Of a DNA stretch of 52,828 nucleotides, positions 43,185 to 51,368 are shown piece by piece (the stretch's first letter is position 1; each line of letters opens with the position of its first letter). The notes beneath the pieces are model-generated. The model made no database searches and had not been told where the DNA came from. It saw only the letters and a program-made list of their open reading frames with translations. The position numbers were made by a program, and so were the translations under genes. Origin of the DNA: an uncultured Mollicutes bacterium (lineage in GTDB: Bacteria > Bacillota_I > Bacilli_A > RF39 > UBA660); NCBI GenBank assembly GCA_947652375.1, contig CANTCS010000009.1, positions 1-52,828 of the forward strand, given 5' to 3'.

Positions 43185-43811
43185 ATGTTAGGATTTATTA
43201 AAAAAGATTTATTACTAGTAAAAAATAATTATAAAACAATACTTATTTCTGTAATAATTTTTATTTTATTTAGCTTTTCTAATAATACAGATATATCATT
43301 TATTCTTCCATTTATGATGTTAGTAATTATTATATCTACTTTTAGTTATGATGATTATAATAAATGGACTATCTATTCAGCGACATTTCCAAACGGAAGA
43401 AAAAATTATATAAAAGGTAAATATATCGCAACAATCATTTTAATAATAGGAATTACATTAATTAATTTTATTTTATCTTTTTTATTATTTTCTATTAAAC
43501 ATAGTATAGATTTAGAAAATATCATTATAACTTATTTAGGATGTATAATAGCTATATTATCAATAATTTCAATTTTATTTCCTTTTCTATTTAAATACGG
43601 CTCCGAAAAAGGAAGAATTGTCATGTTCATATTATCATTTTTAGTATTTACTTTTATTGGAATTATTTCTAAATTTAATCTTAAATTACCTAGTAATTTA
43701 TTATCATTCTTTAAAGACTTTGGAATATATTTTATTTGTAGTTTAGTAATTATAATGTTAATTAGTTCATATTTTATTTCTAAAAAAATATTTCTAAAAA
43801 AAGAATTATAA
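43185..43811 (+). CDS. ABC-2 type transporter permease
   Basis: 208 residues with six hydrophobic helices and short loops, few charged residues and no extracytoplasmic domain. KWTIYSATFPNGRKNYIKGKY in the first cytoplasmic loop resembles the coupling region of small ABC-2 permeases partnered with YtrB-like ATPases. AAAGGAGG precedes the ATG. Only one permease is present in this unit, so it would be a homodimer. A following promoter separates it from the lipoprotein gene. Confidence 0.8.
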   Translation: MLGFIKKDLLLVKNNYKTILISVIIFILFSFSNNTDISFILPFMMLVIIISTFSYDDYNKWTIYSATFPNGRKNYIKGKYIATIILIIGITLINFILSFLLFSIKHSIDLENIIITYLGCIIAILSIISILFPFLFKYGSEKGRIVMFILSFLVFTFIGIISKFNLKLPSNLLSFFKDFGIYFICSLVIIMLISSYFISKKIFLKKEL

Positions 43812-43840
43812 ATCTAATTGCTAAAAAATTAATTAAAAAG

Positions 43841-43849
43841 TGTTATAAT
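43841..43849 (+). promoter_or_regulatory. Extended -10 promoter of the lipoprotein gene
   Basis: TGT then TATAAT (43844-43849). Confidence 0.6.
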
Positions 43850-43870
43850 ATAAATAAAGGAGAAAAGATT

Positions 43871-44434
43871 ATGAAATTAAAAAAAGTATTTAATTATTTT
43901 GTTATAATTGTAGTAACTTTAATTTTACTTACAGGATGTAATAATACAGCAAAACCAGAAGAAACAAAAAAAGAAGTTGATAAAATTAAAGGAAATTGTG
44001 AAATACAAGAATGTATTAAACTAATTGAAACATCAAATTCTATCGAAGAGATTAATGATATTATTGGTTTTAAAGCCGAAAAAAGTGAATATTCCGAAAC
44101 ATACACTTGGAAATTATCTGAAAAAACTTGGATAGATGCCACTCCAAGTACTAGTGATAGTAGTTATAGTGTATCAGCAAATTATGATAAGACTACTATA
44201 AAAAACGATCAAGCAGATTTTTCTTCATTTAATGAAATGAGAACTTCTCTAGGAAAAGGAGAATCATTTACTTATGAAGAAGTAGTAAAAAAAGTAGGTG
44301 GAGTTGAAGGAACTTTAGCCGGTAAAACATCGACTTCCAAAAGATATATATGGGTAAATAAATATGATCAAACATTCAGTGCAACTTTTTCTGATACAAA
44401 TGATGGAAAAACATCAATTATTTCCCTAAGATAA
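43871..44434 (+). CDS. Lipoprotein with two beta-rich repeats (BLIP/SmpA-like)
   Basis: 187 residues. A signal peptide ends in a lipobox LLTGC, with the lipidated Cys23. The mature part has two similar halves: an amphipathic Ile/Asp/Gly helix (IEEINDIIG and YEEVVKKVGG), then strands rich in Thr, Ser and aromatic residues (SETYTWKLSEKTW and SKRYIWVNKYDQTFSATF). This alternation looks like the tandem BLIP or SmpA fold, which binds other proteins at the surface. The fold is an inference. It has its own promoter and terminator between the YtrAB-like unit and the second Bce-like module, so it could be a ligand-capturing accessory lipoprotein. Confidence 0.75.
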   Translation: MKLKKVFNYFVIIVVTLILLTGCNNTAKPEETKKEVDKIKGNCEIQECIKLIETSNSIEEINDIIGFKAEKSEYSETYTWKLSEKTWIDATPSTSDSSYSVSANYDKTTIKNDQADFSSFNEMRTSLGKGESFTYEEVVKKVGGVEGTLAGKTSTSKRYIWVNKYDQTFSATFSDTNDGKTSIISLR

Positions 44435-44450
44435 TTTTTTAAATTATTAC

Positions 44451-44478
44451 AAAACTGTAATTTTATTTACAGTTTTTA
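44451..44478 (+). terminator. Terminator of the lipoprotein gene
   Basis: Perfect 10-bp stem AAAACTGTAA / TTACAGTTTT with a 6-nt loop and T-rich tail. Confidence 0.8.
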
Positions 44479-44545
44479 TTTGCTAAAATTTATTTGGACG
44501 AAAAAATTATTAAATGTTCGTTCAAAAAAAGAAAGGTGAAAATAT

Positions 44546-45313
44546 ATGAAAGAAATCGTAAAAGTAAATAATATTAAAAAATATTATGGAAAAAATAACA
44601 TTATAACCAAAGCAGTAAATGGTATTAGTTTTAATGTATTTGAAAAGGATTTTGTTGCGATTATGGGAGCTAGTGGTTCAGGAAAAACAACTCTTTTAAA
44701 CTGTATTTCAACAATTGATAGTCCAACAAGTGGAAATATCATAATTAATAACAAAGATATTACACAATTAAAAGAAGATGAACTTGCTGACTTTAGAAGG
44801 AATGAATTAGGATTTATTTTTCAAGATTTTAATTTACTAGACACATTAACAATTGAAGAAAACATAGCTCTTGCATTAATTGTCAACAAAAATAAAACAG
44901 ATAAAATAGATACCTTAGTAGAAAATATTGCAAAAAAGTTAGGAATATTAAATATTTTAAAAAAATTTCCTTATGAAGTTTCAGGTGGAGAAAAACAAAG
45001 ATGTGCTTGTGCAAGAGCATTAATTAATAATCCTCAATTAATTTTAGCAGATGAACCAACAGGAGCCTTAGACTCTAAATCAGCAAAAATGTTACTTGAG
45101 ACAATGCAGTCTATGAACGATACACTTGATGCTACTATATTAATGGTAACACATGATGCATTTAGTGCCAGTTTTTGTAAAAGAATTTTATTTTTAAAAG
45201 ATGGAAAAATATTCAATGAAATTTATAAAGGTGAAAAAACTAGAAAAGAATTATTTGAAGAAATATTAGATGTTTTAACATTACTTGGAGGAGATGTTTC
45301 AAGTGTTAAGTAA
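44546..45313 (+). CDS. BceA/VraF-like ABC transporter ATPase (module 2)
   Basis: 255 residues, a clear paralogue of the module 1 ATPase with the same Walker A GASGSGKTT and Q-loop FIFQDFNLLDTLT. The signature reads VSGGEKQRCA, and the last residues LGGDVSSVK replace LGGDLVDAL. GAAAGGTG precedes the ATG. Unlike module 1 the transporter genes come first here and the two-component genes second. The permease start lies inside the last codons. Confidence 0.9.
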   Translation: MKEIVKVNNIKKYYGKNNIITKAVNGISFNVFEKDFVAIMGASGSGKTTLLNCISTIDSPTSGNIIINNKDITQLKEDELADFRRNELGFIFQDFNLLDTLTIEENIALALIVNKNKTDKIDTLVENIAKKLGILNILKKFPYEVSGGEKQRCACARALINNPQLILADEPTGALDSKSAKMLLETMQSMNDTLDATILMVTHDAFSASFCKRILFLKDGKIFNEIYKGEKTRKELFEEILDVLTLLGGDVSSVK

Positions 45314-47255
45314 ATTAGCTATAAAAAACATTAAAAGAAGTTTTAAAGATTATATAATTTATTTAATAACTGTTATTTTTGCATTTTCTTTAATGTTTGC
45401 TTATAATTTAGTAACAACTTCTAAAGATGTAATTGAACTATCAGATTTAATGCAAAATTTTGAGAGTTCTATGTATCTTGTTAATTCCTTTATAATTATT
45501 GCAATTTGTTTTCTAATTAATTATACAACTAAATTTATGTTTACTAAACGTAGTAAAGAATTTGCCACTTATATGATTTTAGGATTAAAGAAAAAACAAA
45601 TTACTAGAATGTTTACTTTTGAAAATCTAGCTTTAGGTATAATTTCATTAATTATATCTCTCCCTATAGGATATCTTTTTAGTATTTTATTATCAGCAAT
45701 AATTATGAATTTTTTTAAGTTACCACATCTAGTAAAAATAACTTTAAATATAAAAGCAGTATTATTTTTAATTATCTATTTTCTAATAATTTATTTAATA
45801 GTCTTAATTTTATCATATAAAAGATTAAGAAAATTAAAAATAAAAGATTTAATGTATCTCGATAAACAAATTGAAAAACCTCTTCAAAAAAAGAAGTTAA
45901 AAAACATTACTTTTATAATATCAGTAGCTTTAGGAATAATATCTCTCATTTTATTTAGGCAAGAGTTTAAAGAAGGAAGCGAACCTTCTATACAAATAAT
46001 TTTTATCTCTATCTTTCTAATTATAATAAGTATCTATGGAATTTCTATTACTTTATCTGACTTTTTTCTAAATTTTATTATCAAACATAAAAATATAAAA
46101 TATAAAAAAGATAATTTATTTGTAGTCAGAAACTTTTACTCCAAAGTAAAAACTATGAGTTTTACTATTGGTACTTTATCTTTTTTAATTACAATCACAT
46201 TAATATCCTTAAATATATCAAGTCTTTTCAAAAATATGTTTGACTATCAACTAAATCAAATAGCTTCTTATGATATTGCAATTGAAGATACTAAAGAAAC
46301 TTTTCCAAAATATATAGATACTATTTCTAAAAATTATACTATAACAGATAAATTAATTTATAATGGTTTTATAAACGAAAACAAAAACATAACAAAAGTT
46401 TTAAATAATAATTCATGGCGTGATATAGAAGAAGTAATTAAGTTAAGTGATTATAATAAACTATTAAAAATGAAAAATGAAAAAACAATATCTTTAAATA
46501 ATAATGAATATTATATACATACACTAAAAGAAAATAAAACTAAGAGTATAAACAAATTAAATAATATTACTTTATCAAATGGTGTTAACTTAAAACTAAA
46601 AGATATAAATTTTAAGGGATATAGTTATGCTTGGGGATATGGATATGGTTATGTAATTGTTGTACCTGATAATGCAGTCAAAAATTTAGCAAAAGGTAAT
46701 AATCATTTAATTGTAAATACTAAAGAAGAGACAAAAGAATCTTTTTATAAAGATTTAGTTAAAATTTCATCTCCAGATATGTGTCAAGAAACAAAAGAAG
46801 GCTATTCTATATGTTATTCTGTTTCAAATATAATTGTCAGAGGACAACAAGAAGCTAATAATAAGAGTTTTATGACAATCTCATCATTTGTATGCTTTTA
46901 TGTTGCTTTAATATTTACCGCAATAGTAGGTACTATCCTAGCAATAGAACTTTTAAAAGAATCATCAAAATATAAATATCGTTATCAAGTTTTAAAGAAA
47001 ATAGGTGTAAGAGAAAACAATCTATATCATACAATTTTTAAACAATTATTTATATTTTATCTTTTTCCAATTATTTATCCAATAATAGTTAGTTTCTCAT
47101 CAATTAGTTCTATGAATAAATTGTTTAAAATAACTTTAGAAACAGATTATCAATACTTACAAATATATATTTTTAATATTATAATTTTTGCTATTTTTTA
47201 TACAATTTATTTTGCAGCAACTTATTTTGGTTTCAAAAAAAATATCCAAGAATAA
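45303..47255 (+). CDS. BceB/VraG-like ABC permease (module 2)
   Basis: About 650 residues. I place the start at GTG 45303, because MLSKLAIKNIKRSFKDY then aligns residue for residue with the N-terminus of the module 1 permease. ATG 45294 and TTG 45285 are alternatives closer to the GGAGG. Ten membrane helices flank an extracytoplasmic domain of about 190 residues between helices 7 and 8, with TKRSKEFATYMILGLKKKQI and YQVLKKIGVRENNLY as FtsX-type elements. The external domain differs strongly from that of module 1, which would fit a different peptide ligand. A strong terminator follows the stop. Confidence 0.87.
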   Translation: MLSKLAIKNIKRSFKDYIIYLITVIFAFSLMFAYNLVTTSKDVIELSDLMQNFESSMYLVNSFIIIAICFLINYTTKFMFTKRSKEFATYMILGLKKKQITRMFTFENLALGIISLIISLPIGYLFSILLSAIIMNFFKLPHLVKITLNIKAVLFLIIYFLIIYLIVLILSYKRLRKLKIKDLMYLDKQIEKPLQKKKLKNITFIISVALGIISLILFRQEFKEGSEPSIQIIFISIFLIIISIYGISITLSDFFLNFIIKHKNIKYKKDNLFVVRNFYSKVKTMSFTIGTLSFLITITLISLNISSLFKNMFDYQLNQIASYDIAIEDTKETFPKYIDTISKNYTITDKLIYNGFINENKNITKVLNNNSWRDIEEVIKLSDYNKLLKMKNEKTISLNNNEYYIHTLKENKTKSINKLNNITLSNGVNLKLKDINFKGYSYAWGYGYGYVIVVPDNAVKNLAKGNNHLIVNTKEETKESFYKDLVKISSPDMCQETKEGYSICYSVSNIIVRGQQEANNKSFMTISSFVCFYVALIFTAIVGTILAIELLKESSKYKYRYQVLKKIGVRENNLYHTIFKQLFIFYLFPIIYPIIVSFSSISSMNKLFKITLETDYQYLQIYIFNIIIFAIFYTIYFAATYFGFKKNIQE

Positions 47256-47284
47256 AATCTCTAATCTCGCTTAGAGATTTCTTT
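47255..47284 (+). terminator. Terminator between the module 2 transporter and regulator genes
   Basis: Perfect 10-bp stem AAATCTCTAA / TTAGAGATTT, 6-nt loop TCTCGC, then a T-rich tail. Confidence 0.8.
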
Positions 47285-47311
47285 TGTAGTATAATTTAAG
47301 TAGGTGATTAA

Positions 47312-47971
47312 ATGACAATATTAATAATTGAAGATGAAGAAATAATTCGTCAAGAATTAGCTAAATTATTAGAAAAGAATTTATATAAAACAATTCAAAT
47401 CAATAACTTTAGTAATCTAATAGAACAAATAAAAGAATTAAAATATGATTTAATCCTCTTAGATATTAATTTAGAATTTGAAAGCGGTTATGAAATATGT
47501 CGTAAAATTAAAAAATTTAATAATATTCCTATTATTTTCGTCACAAGTAGAAATACTAGTGAAGATGAATTATTAAGTATTCAAGTTGGAGGGATTGATT
47601 TTGTAAATAAACCCTATAATAAATCTATTTTACTAGAAAAAATCAAACGAGCTTTAAAAACTACTAATCCTTTATCTTATAAAGAAATAACAAAAAAAGA
47701 ATATACTCTAGATCTACATTTATCCTTATTAAAATATAGAGGAAAAGAAGTAGAATTAACAAGAAATGAATTTAGAATTTTATATTATTTCTTTAAAGAA
47801 GATAATCCAATTATAAAAAAAGAAGAATTATTAGAATATCTATGGAATGATAAATTATATTTAGATGAAGGAATTTTATTAGTAAATATAAATAGGTTAA
47901 GAAAAAAAGCAAAAGATATAGGAATTAATAATCTTTTAGAAACTGTTAGAGGAGTTGGTTATCGTTTATGA
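47312..47971 (+). CDS. BceR/GraR-like response regulator (module 2)
   Basis: 219 residues, OmpR family. Receiver Glu7-Asp8-Glu9 acidic cluster, phospho-acceptor Asp51 in LLDINLEF, and the conserved Lys in VNKPYNK. Winged-helix C-terminus ends TVRGVGYRL directly followed by TGA in an ATGA overlap with the kinase. GTAGGTG lies before the ATG, and TATAAT (47290-47295) is a likely -10 box. The preceding terminator suggests the two-component genes can be expressed at a basal level independently of the inducible transporter. Confidence 0.87.
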   Translation: MTILIIEDEEIIRQELAKLLEKNLYKTIQINNFSNLIEQIKELKYDLILLDINLEFESGYEICRKIKKFNNIPIIFVTSRNTSEDELLSIQVGGIDFVNKPYNKSILLEKIKRALKTTNPLSYKEITKKEYTLDLHLSLLKYRGKEVELTRNEFRILYYFFKEDNPIIKKEELLEYLWNDKLYLDEGILLVNINRLRKKAKDIGINNLLETVRGVGYRL

Positions 47972-48972
47972 TTTTTTTTAATTATTTAGAAGAAAAAATA
48001 ATCTTTATAATTTTTCAAATTACCTTTATTTTTCTTAATTTTTTATTTTCTCTATTATTAGGAGAAAAACTTTTAATTTGTTGTTTTATATCTATAACAT
48101 TAATTTTAGCAACAATTATTTATATTAGTGTAGATTTCTATTTTAAAAGAAAAAAATATTTAAATCTTATTTCTCTTATTGATAATACAACCGAAAAATA
48201 TTTATTAAATGAAATAATAAAAAAACCAAATAATCTAGAAAACAAAGCTTATTATTATGCTTTAGCTTCATCTTGTAAAGCAATGAATGATAAAATAGCT
48301 GATTTAGAGCAAGAACAGAATGATTTTCAAGAATACGTTGAAATGTTTGCTCATGAAATTAAAAATCCCATTGCGTCATTATCATTAATGTTTGAAAATA
48401 CTGAAGAAAAAAATCAAAAAGAAGAATTACAAGCAATAGAAAATAAAGTTGAACAAATGCTTTTTTATGCAAGAGCAGATAGTTTAGAAAAAGATTATTT
48501 TATTAGTAAAAATTATCTTTCTAATTTAATTCACCCAGTTATTATGAATTATAAAAATCTTTTATTAAGAAAAAGAATTAAGCTAGATATACATGATTTA
48601 GATACAAACGTCTATACTGATGAAAAATGGATTCATTTCATATTTTCCCAAATATTACAAAATTCAATTAAATATTTAAATAAAGAAAATAAGATAATTG
48701 AAATATGGTCAGAATCTAAAGATAACAATATTAAATTATATATTAAAGATAATGGTTGTGGTATTAGCTGTAGTGATTTATTTAGAGTTTTTGATAAAGG
48801 TTTTACTGGCACCAATCGTAATAAAAGTAATTCTACAGGTATGGGTCTATATTTGTGTAAAAAAATGTGTAATAAATTGGGATTAAATATTGAAATAGAG
48901 TCAGAATTTTCTCAATTTACTTTAGTAACAATTATATTTTCTAATACTAACTTTTATAAAATTACTGAATAA
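47968..48972 (+). CDS. BceS/GraS-like intramembrane-sensing histidine kinase (module 2)
   Basis: 334 residues, same design as the module 1 kinase. Two adjacent membrane helices (about 10-32 and 36-57) with almost no loop, H-box MFAHEIKNP with His129 at the same residue number, N-box SQILQNSIKY, G1 box DNGCGI and G2 box TGMGLYLC are intact. It overlaps its regulator gene by 4 nt. A Cys sits in the G1 box, unlike the module 1 protein. It would rely on the module 2 permease for signal detection. Confidence 0.87.
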   Translation: MIFFNYLEEKIIFIIFQITFIFLNFLFSLLLGEKLLICCFISITLILATIIYISVDFYFKRKKYLNLISLIDNTTEKYLLNEIIKKPNNLENKAYYYALASSCKAMNDKIADLEQEQNDFQEYVEMFAHEIKNPIASLSLMFENTEEKNQKEELQAIENKVEQMLFYARADSLEKDYFISKNYLSNLIHPVIMNYKNLLLRKRIKLDIHDLDTNVYTDEKWIHFIFSQILQNSIKYLNKENKIIEIWSESKDNNIKLYIKDNGCGISCSDLFRVFDKGFTGTNRNKSNSTGMGLYLCKKMCNKLGLNIEIESEFSQFTLVTIIFSNTNFYKITE

Positions 48973-49078
48973 ACTAAAAATTATATTTATAAAATACTAA
49001 ATGTTTTTTTTAACATAAAAGTTTTGTTTTTTAATTAAAAGACTTTATTTTAAGGTAAATATATAAAATTTAAAGCAA

Positions 49079-49101
49079 TTTTACTACGAATTTACTACTT
49101 T
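49079..49101. repeat. 23-nt direct repeat, left copy
   Basis: Exact match to 50091-50113. It is itself two TTTACTAC units separated by GAA, flanked by T runs. The 1-kb segment between the two copies holds one gene and a structured RNA candidate. Confidence 0.8.
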
Positions 49102-49130
49102 ATATAAAATTCTAATAAAATATTTATTTT

Positions 49131-49151
49131 TAATAGTATTTATGCTATTAT
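49131..49151 (+). promoter_or_regulatory. Extended -10 promoter with inverted repeat
   Basis: TAATAG (49131) and CTATTA (49145) are an inverted pair. TGC-TATTAT (49143-49151) is an extended -10 overlapping the right half, so a regulator binding the pair would cover the promoter. Confidence 0.45.
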
Positions 49152-49174
49152 AGAGTGCAATTAAGGAGGACTTT

Positions 49175-49873
49175 ATGGAAAATAAAAAATATAAAGTAAA
49201 CAGAGACAATATTTATGTTGGTGAAGTTGTAAGAACTGATAGAATTTATCGTTATGAAGGAGACACTGATTTTTTCCGTACTAAACCAGGTCAATTAGAC
49301 ACAGGAAGTTGGTTTTCTTATAGAAGTATGTTATTTATCCCAAATGAAGAAAAATTATCAAATGACTTATTATATCAAAGCCCTAGCTATCCTATTCTTA
49401 ATGTTACTGATGATGAAACTTGTTTCAGTCTTGGAGAAAAAAGCATAGTAATAAAAGATGCTTGTAACTTAGCAGCATTACTTGAATATTTTGGATATAA
49501 TAAGGATTTAACTTTTGAAGATATAATGAGAATAAGAAAAACCTTCTTTACTGGAAGATTTGCTATGGATAATTGTGAATTATTTGGCTGGAAAGAATCT
49601 AAACCAGAAGATTATAGATATTATAAAAATGGGGTCGAAGTTACTGATCCTAAAGAATTAAAAAGAAGAATAGCACAAGAAAGAAGATCTCAACAAGCAG
49701 GGCATAGATCATTTACAGGAGTTTCAGAAAGTGTATTACCTAGAGAGTATTGGGATGTTTTAGACAAAATGGGTGATAATGATTTAATGCATGCTATTGA
49801 ATGGCATGAAAAAATGAATGCTTTTGCACCACATAAACAAGAAGGTCCAGTTAAAAAATTAACAAGATTTTAA
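49175..49873 (+). CDS. Protein of unknown function, 232 residues, inside the direct-repeat segment
   Basis: A soluble, charged protein with no signal peptide or membrane helix. It starts after a strong AAGGAGG. Its N-terminal half is beta-rich (YVGEVVRTDRIYRYEG, FSYRSMLFIP, CFSLGEKSIVIKDA) and contains Asp/Gly-rich turns. The middle is helical with FTGRFAMDNCELFGW, and the C-terminal region is Arg/Lys/Gln-rich (RRIAQERRSQQAGHRS) followed by a Trp-containing helix. I do not recognise a family. It is the only gene between the two 23-nt direct repeats, and its codon use looks like its surroundings. Possible cargo of a small mobile segment. Confidence 0.75.
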   Translation: MENKKYKVNRDNIYVGEVVRTDRIYRYEGDTDFFRTKPGQLDTGSWFSYRSMLFIPNEEKLSNDLLYQSPSYPILNVTDDETCFSLGEKSIVIKDACNLAALLEYFGYNKDLTFEDIMRIRKTFFTGRFAMDNCELFGWKESKPEDYRYYKNGVEVTDPKELKRRIAQERRSQQAGHRSFTGVSESVLPREYWDVLDKMGDNDLMHAIEWHEKMNAFAPHKQEGPVKKLTRF

Positions 49874-49932
49874 AAGTTATATAATTTTTATAGAATTAAA
49901 TGATATTAAAATATATTTGTAAAAATTATTGA

Positions 49933-50064
49933 TGCTACATGCTATGTGCTACATAATAAGGGTAATACTATACCTTATTATGGCGAAGACTTAAGTGGCT
50001 TACGCCACTAGTCTCACCTTTATAAATAGATATGCTTATACTATGCAATGACATAGTATTTTTT
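49933..50064 (+). ncRNA. Candidate structured noncoding RNA ending in a terminator
   Basis: Three hairpins in 130 nt. Stem B is ATAATAAGG (49953-49961) with CCTTATTAT (49973-49981), nine perfect pairs. Stem C is AGACT (49987) and AGTGGC (49994) with GCCACT (50004) and AGTCT (50010), two stacked helices with a 2-nt bulge and a TTAC loop. The last, ATACTATG (50038) with CATAGTAT (50052), is followed by six T and looks like a terminator, which sets the strand. TGCTACAT is repeated at 49933 and 49947. No coding frame fits. It matches no RNA class I know (not tmRNA, 6S, SRP or RNase P). The promoter is not evident. Confidence 0.5.
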
Positions 50065-50090
50065 AAATATTTTTTCAAAGATTTCTAAAT

Positions 50091-50113
50091 TTTTACTACG
50101 AATTTACTACTTT
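50091..50113. repeat. 23-nt direct repeat, right copy
   Basis: Exact copy of 49079-49101, 1012 bp downstream in the same orientation, just after the terminator of the RNA candidate. Confidence 0.8.
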
Positions 50114-50307
50114 TGAAAGCGAAAATATAAGAAATGATAACAATTTATAAGAATACCCTCCAAAAACAAAAGTGCCATAAGTGCTTATAAATAAAAGTTA
50201 TAACGAAGAAAACGAACTTATAAAAAGACAATCAAAAAAATACACTATTTTTTAACATAAAAAAATATGATAAAATAAAAATAAATAAATCATAAAAAGG
50301 AGTATTT

Positions 50308-50622
50308 ATGGCAACATCAAAGGAATTTATAGAATATATTTGCGAAGAGTTAAATAATTACTATGAAGTTAGATATCGTAAAATGTTTGGAGAATATATG
50401 ATTTACATTAATGATAAACCTCTTTTATTAGTATGCGATGATACAATATATGTAAAAAAGCTAAAAGAGTTAGAAGAACTAATGCAAGATGCATCACAAA
50501 AAATACCTTATAAGGGAGCAAAAGAGCATTATATTTTAGATATTGATGACATAAATTTATCAATAAAAGTTATAAATATTCTTTTACATATTATCCCATT
50601 TCCTAAAAAAAGAAAAAAATAA
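50308..50622 (+). CDS. TfoX N-terminal domain family protein
   Basis: 104 residues. The YRKMFGEYMIYINDKPLLLVCDDTIYVK stretch (quoted in two parts: RKMFGEYMIYIN and KPLLLVCDDTIYVK) is the core of the TfoX-N/Sxy-N domain, with a following helix and a Lys-rich end. In enterobacteria Sxy/TfoX controls competence, but stand-alone N-domains in Bacillota have no known role and should not be read as competence regulators. AAAGGAG precedes the ATG. The next gene begins 11 nt after its stop. Confidence 0.78.
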   Translation: MATSKEFIEYICEELNNYYEVRYRKMFGEYMIYINDKPLLLVCDDTIYVKKLKELEELMQDASQKIPYKGAKEHYILDIDDINLSIKVINILLHIIPFPKKRKK

Positions 50623-50633
50623 GAGGCGGTAAA

Positions 50634-51368
50634 ATGAGAGATGGTAACAAAATATTTCAAAATTTTTTGAAGTTTTTAAACAACAATAATTCTTTAATAA
50701 ATTTTTTAGCAGTTATAATTATTCCAATTTTAGCAATAATCATTCCTACTTATATTTCTAACCATGAATATACTCTTCAAAAAGAAACTACTTCGCCAAT
50801 ATTTTTTTTACAAGGAGATAATTTTAAGAAAGGTAAGTCTAATATTAAAATTATTAATAAAGGTGGATTGGTGACTTATTTTGAATTTGTTAGAATAACC
50901 TATGTTGTTGTAACAGTAAATAATAAATCAATTTCTTTAGAAATAGATCATAATGATCAAGCTGGTTTATCAGAAATGAATGCAAACATTGATAGCACAA
51001 GGAAATGGGATTATATTCCAACTTTACAAAATTTTTATCCATCGGAGATATATAACATTGTTTTAGATAAAGTAAAAATGGTCTTTCCAACTAAATATTC
51101 TACTAGTGTAGATATTGAAGATTATTATAAATTATCATATTACGATTACGAAAATGAATATCACGAATTATATTATAGATTAAATGAAGAAGGGGTTGGA
51201 GAATACGATAAAACAATAAAGCCTAAAGATGAAAGAAAAAATTGTTTTTCTAATGCTTACATGAGTACAGATTCAGTTATTGATGAAGATATAATTTCTT
51301 TTTATTCACATTTTCAAAATTTTGTTGATAGAGAACTTCTTCAATTTAGGTGGCGATTAGATGAGTAA
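50634..51368 (+). CDS. Hypothetical membrane-anchored protein, 244 residues
   Basis: GAGGCGG precedes the ATG. One hydrophobic helix (about residues 20-42, LINFLAVIIIPILAIIIPTYI) is followed by about 200 polar residues with alternating beta strands, Tyr-rich. The C-terminal region has a possible Cys-containing loop (KNCFSNAYMS). No domain recognised. It overlaps the next gene by 8 nt, so the two are translated together and their products may interact. The pair lies downstream of the TfoX-like gene and may share its transcript. Confidence 0.65.
   Translation: MRDGNKIFQNFLKFLNNNNSLINFLAVIIIPILAIIIPTYISNHEYTLQKETTSPIFFLQGDNFKKGKSNIKIINKGGLVTYFEFVRITYVVVTVNNKSISLEIDHNDQAGLSEMNANIDSTRKWDYIPTLQNFYPSEIYNIVLDKVKMVFPTKYSTSVDIEDYYKLSYYDYENEYHELYYRLNEEGVGEYDKTIKPKDERKNCFSNAYMSTDSVIDEDIISFYSHFQNFVDRELLQFRWRLDE

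Larger units (their letters stand above)
49874..50307. other. Noncoding stretch with structured RNA candidate and right direct repeat
   Basis: 434 nt without a gene. It holds the hairpin cluster at 49933-50064, the right copy of the 23-nt repeat (50091-50113), and an AT-rich leader with TGA-TAAAAT (50268-50276) as a probable extended -10 for the TfoX-like gene. Nothing else was recognised. Confidence 0.65.

Noticed and set aside
37740..47975. Possible use of TGA as Trp (Mollicutes code)
   Set aside because: Two response-regulator genes end in ATGA overlaps directly after the family's conserved C-terminal Gly-Tyr motif, and Trp is always TGG in real genes. TGA is therefore a stop.
49079..50113. 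tRNA or tmRNA at the direct-repeat segment
   Set aside because: No acceptor stem with CCA, no T-loop GTTCRA and no cloverleaf spacing can be drawn around the hairpins.
50308..50622. Competence regulator TfoX/Sxy
   Set aside because: Only the N-terminal domain is present. Stand-alone N-domains in Gram-positives have no shown role in competence.
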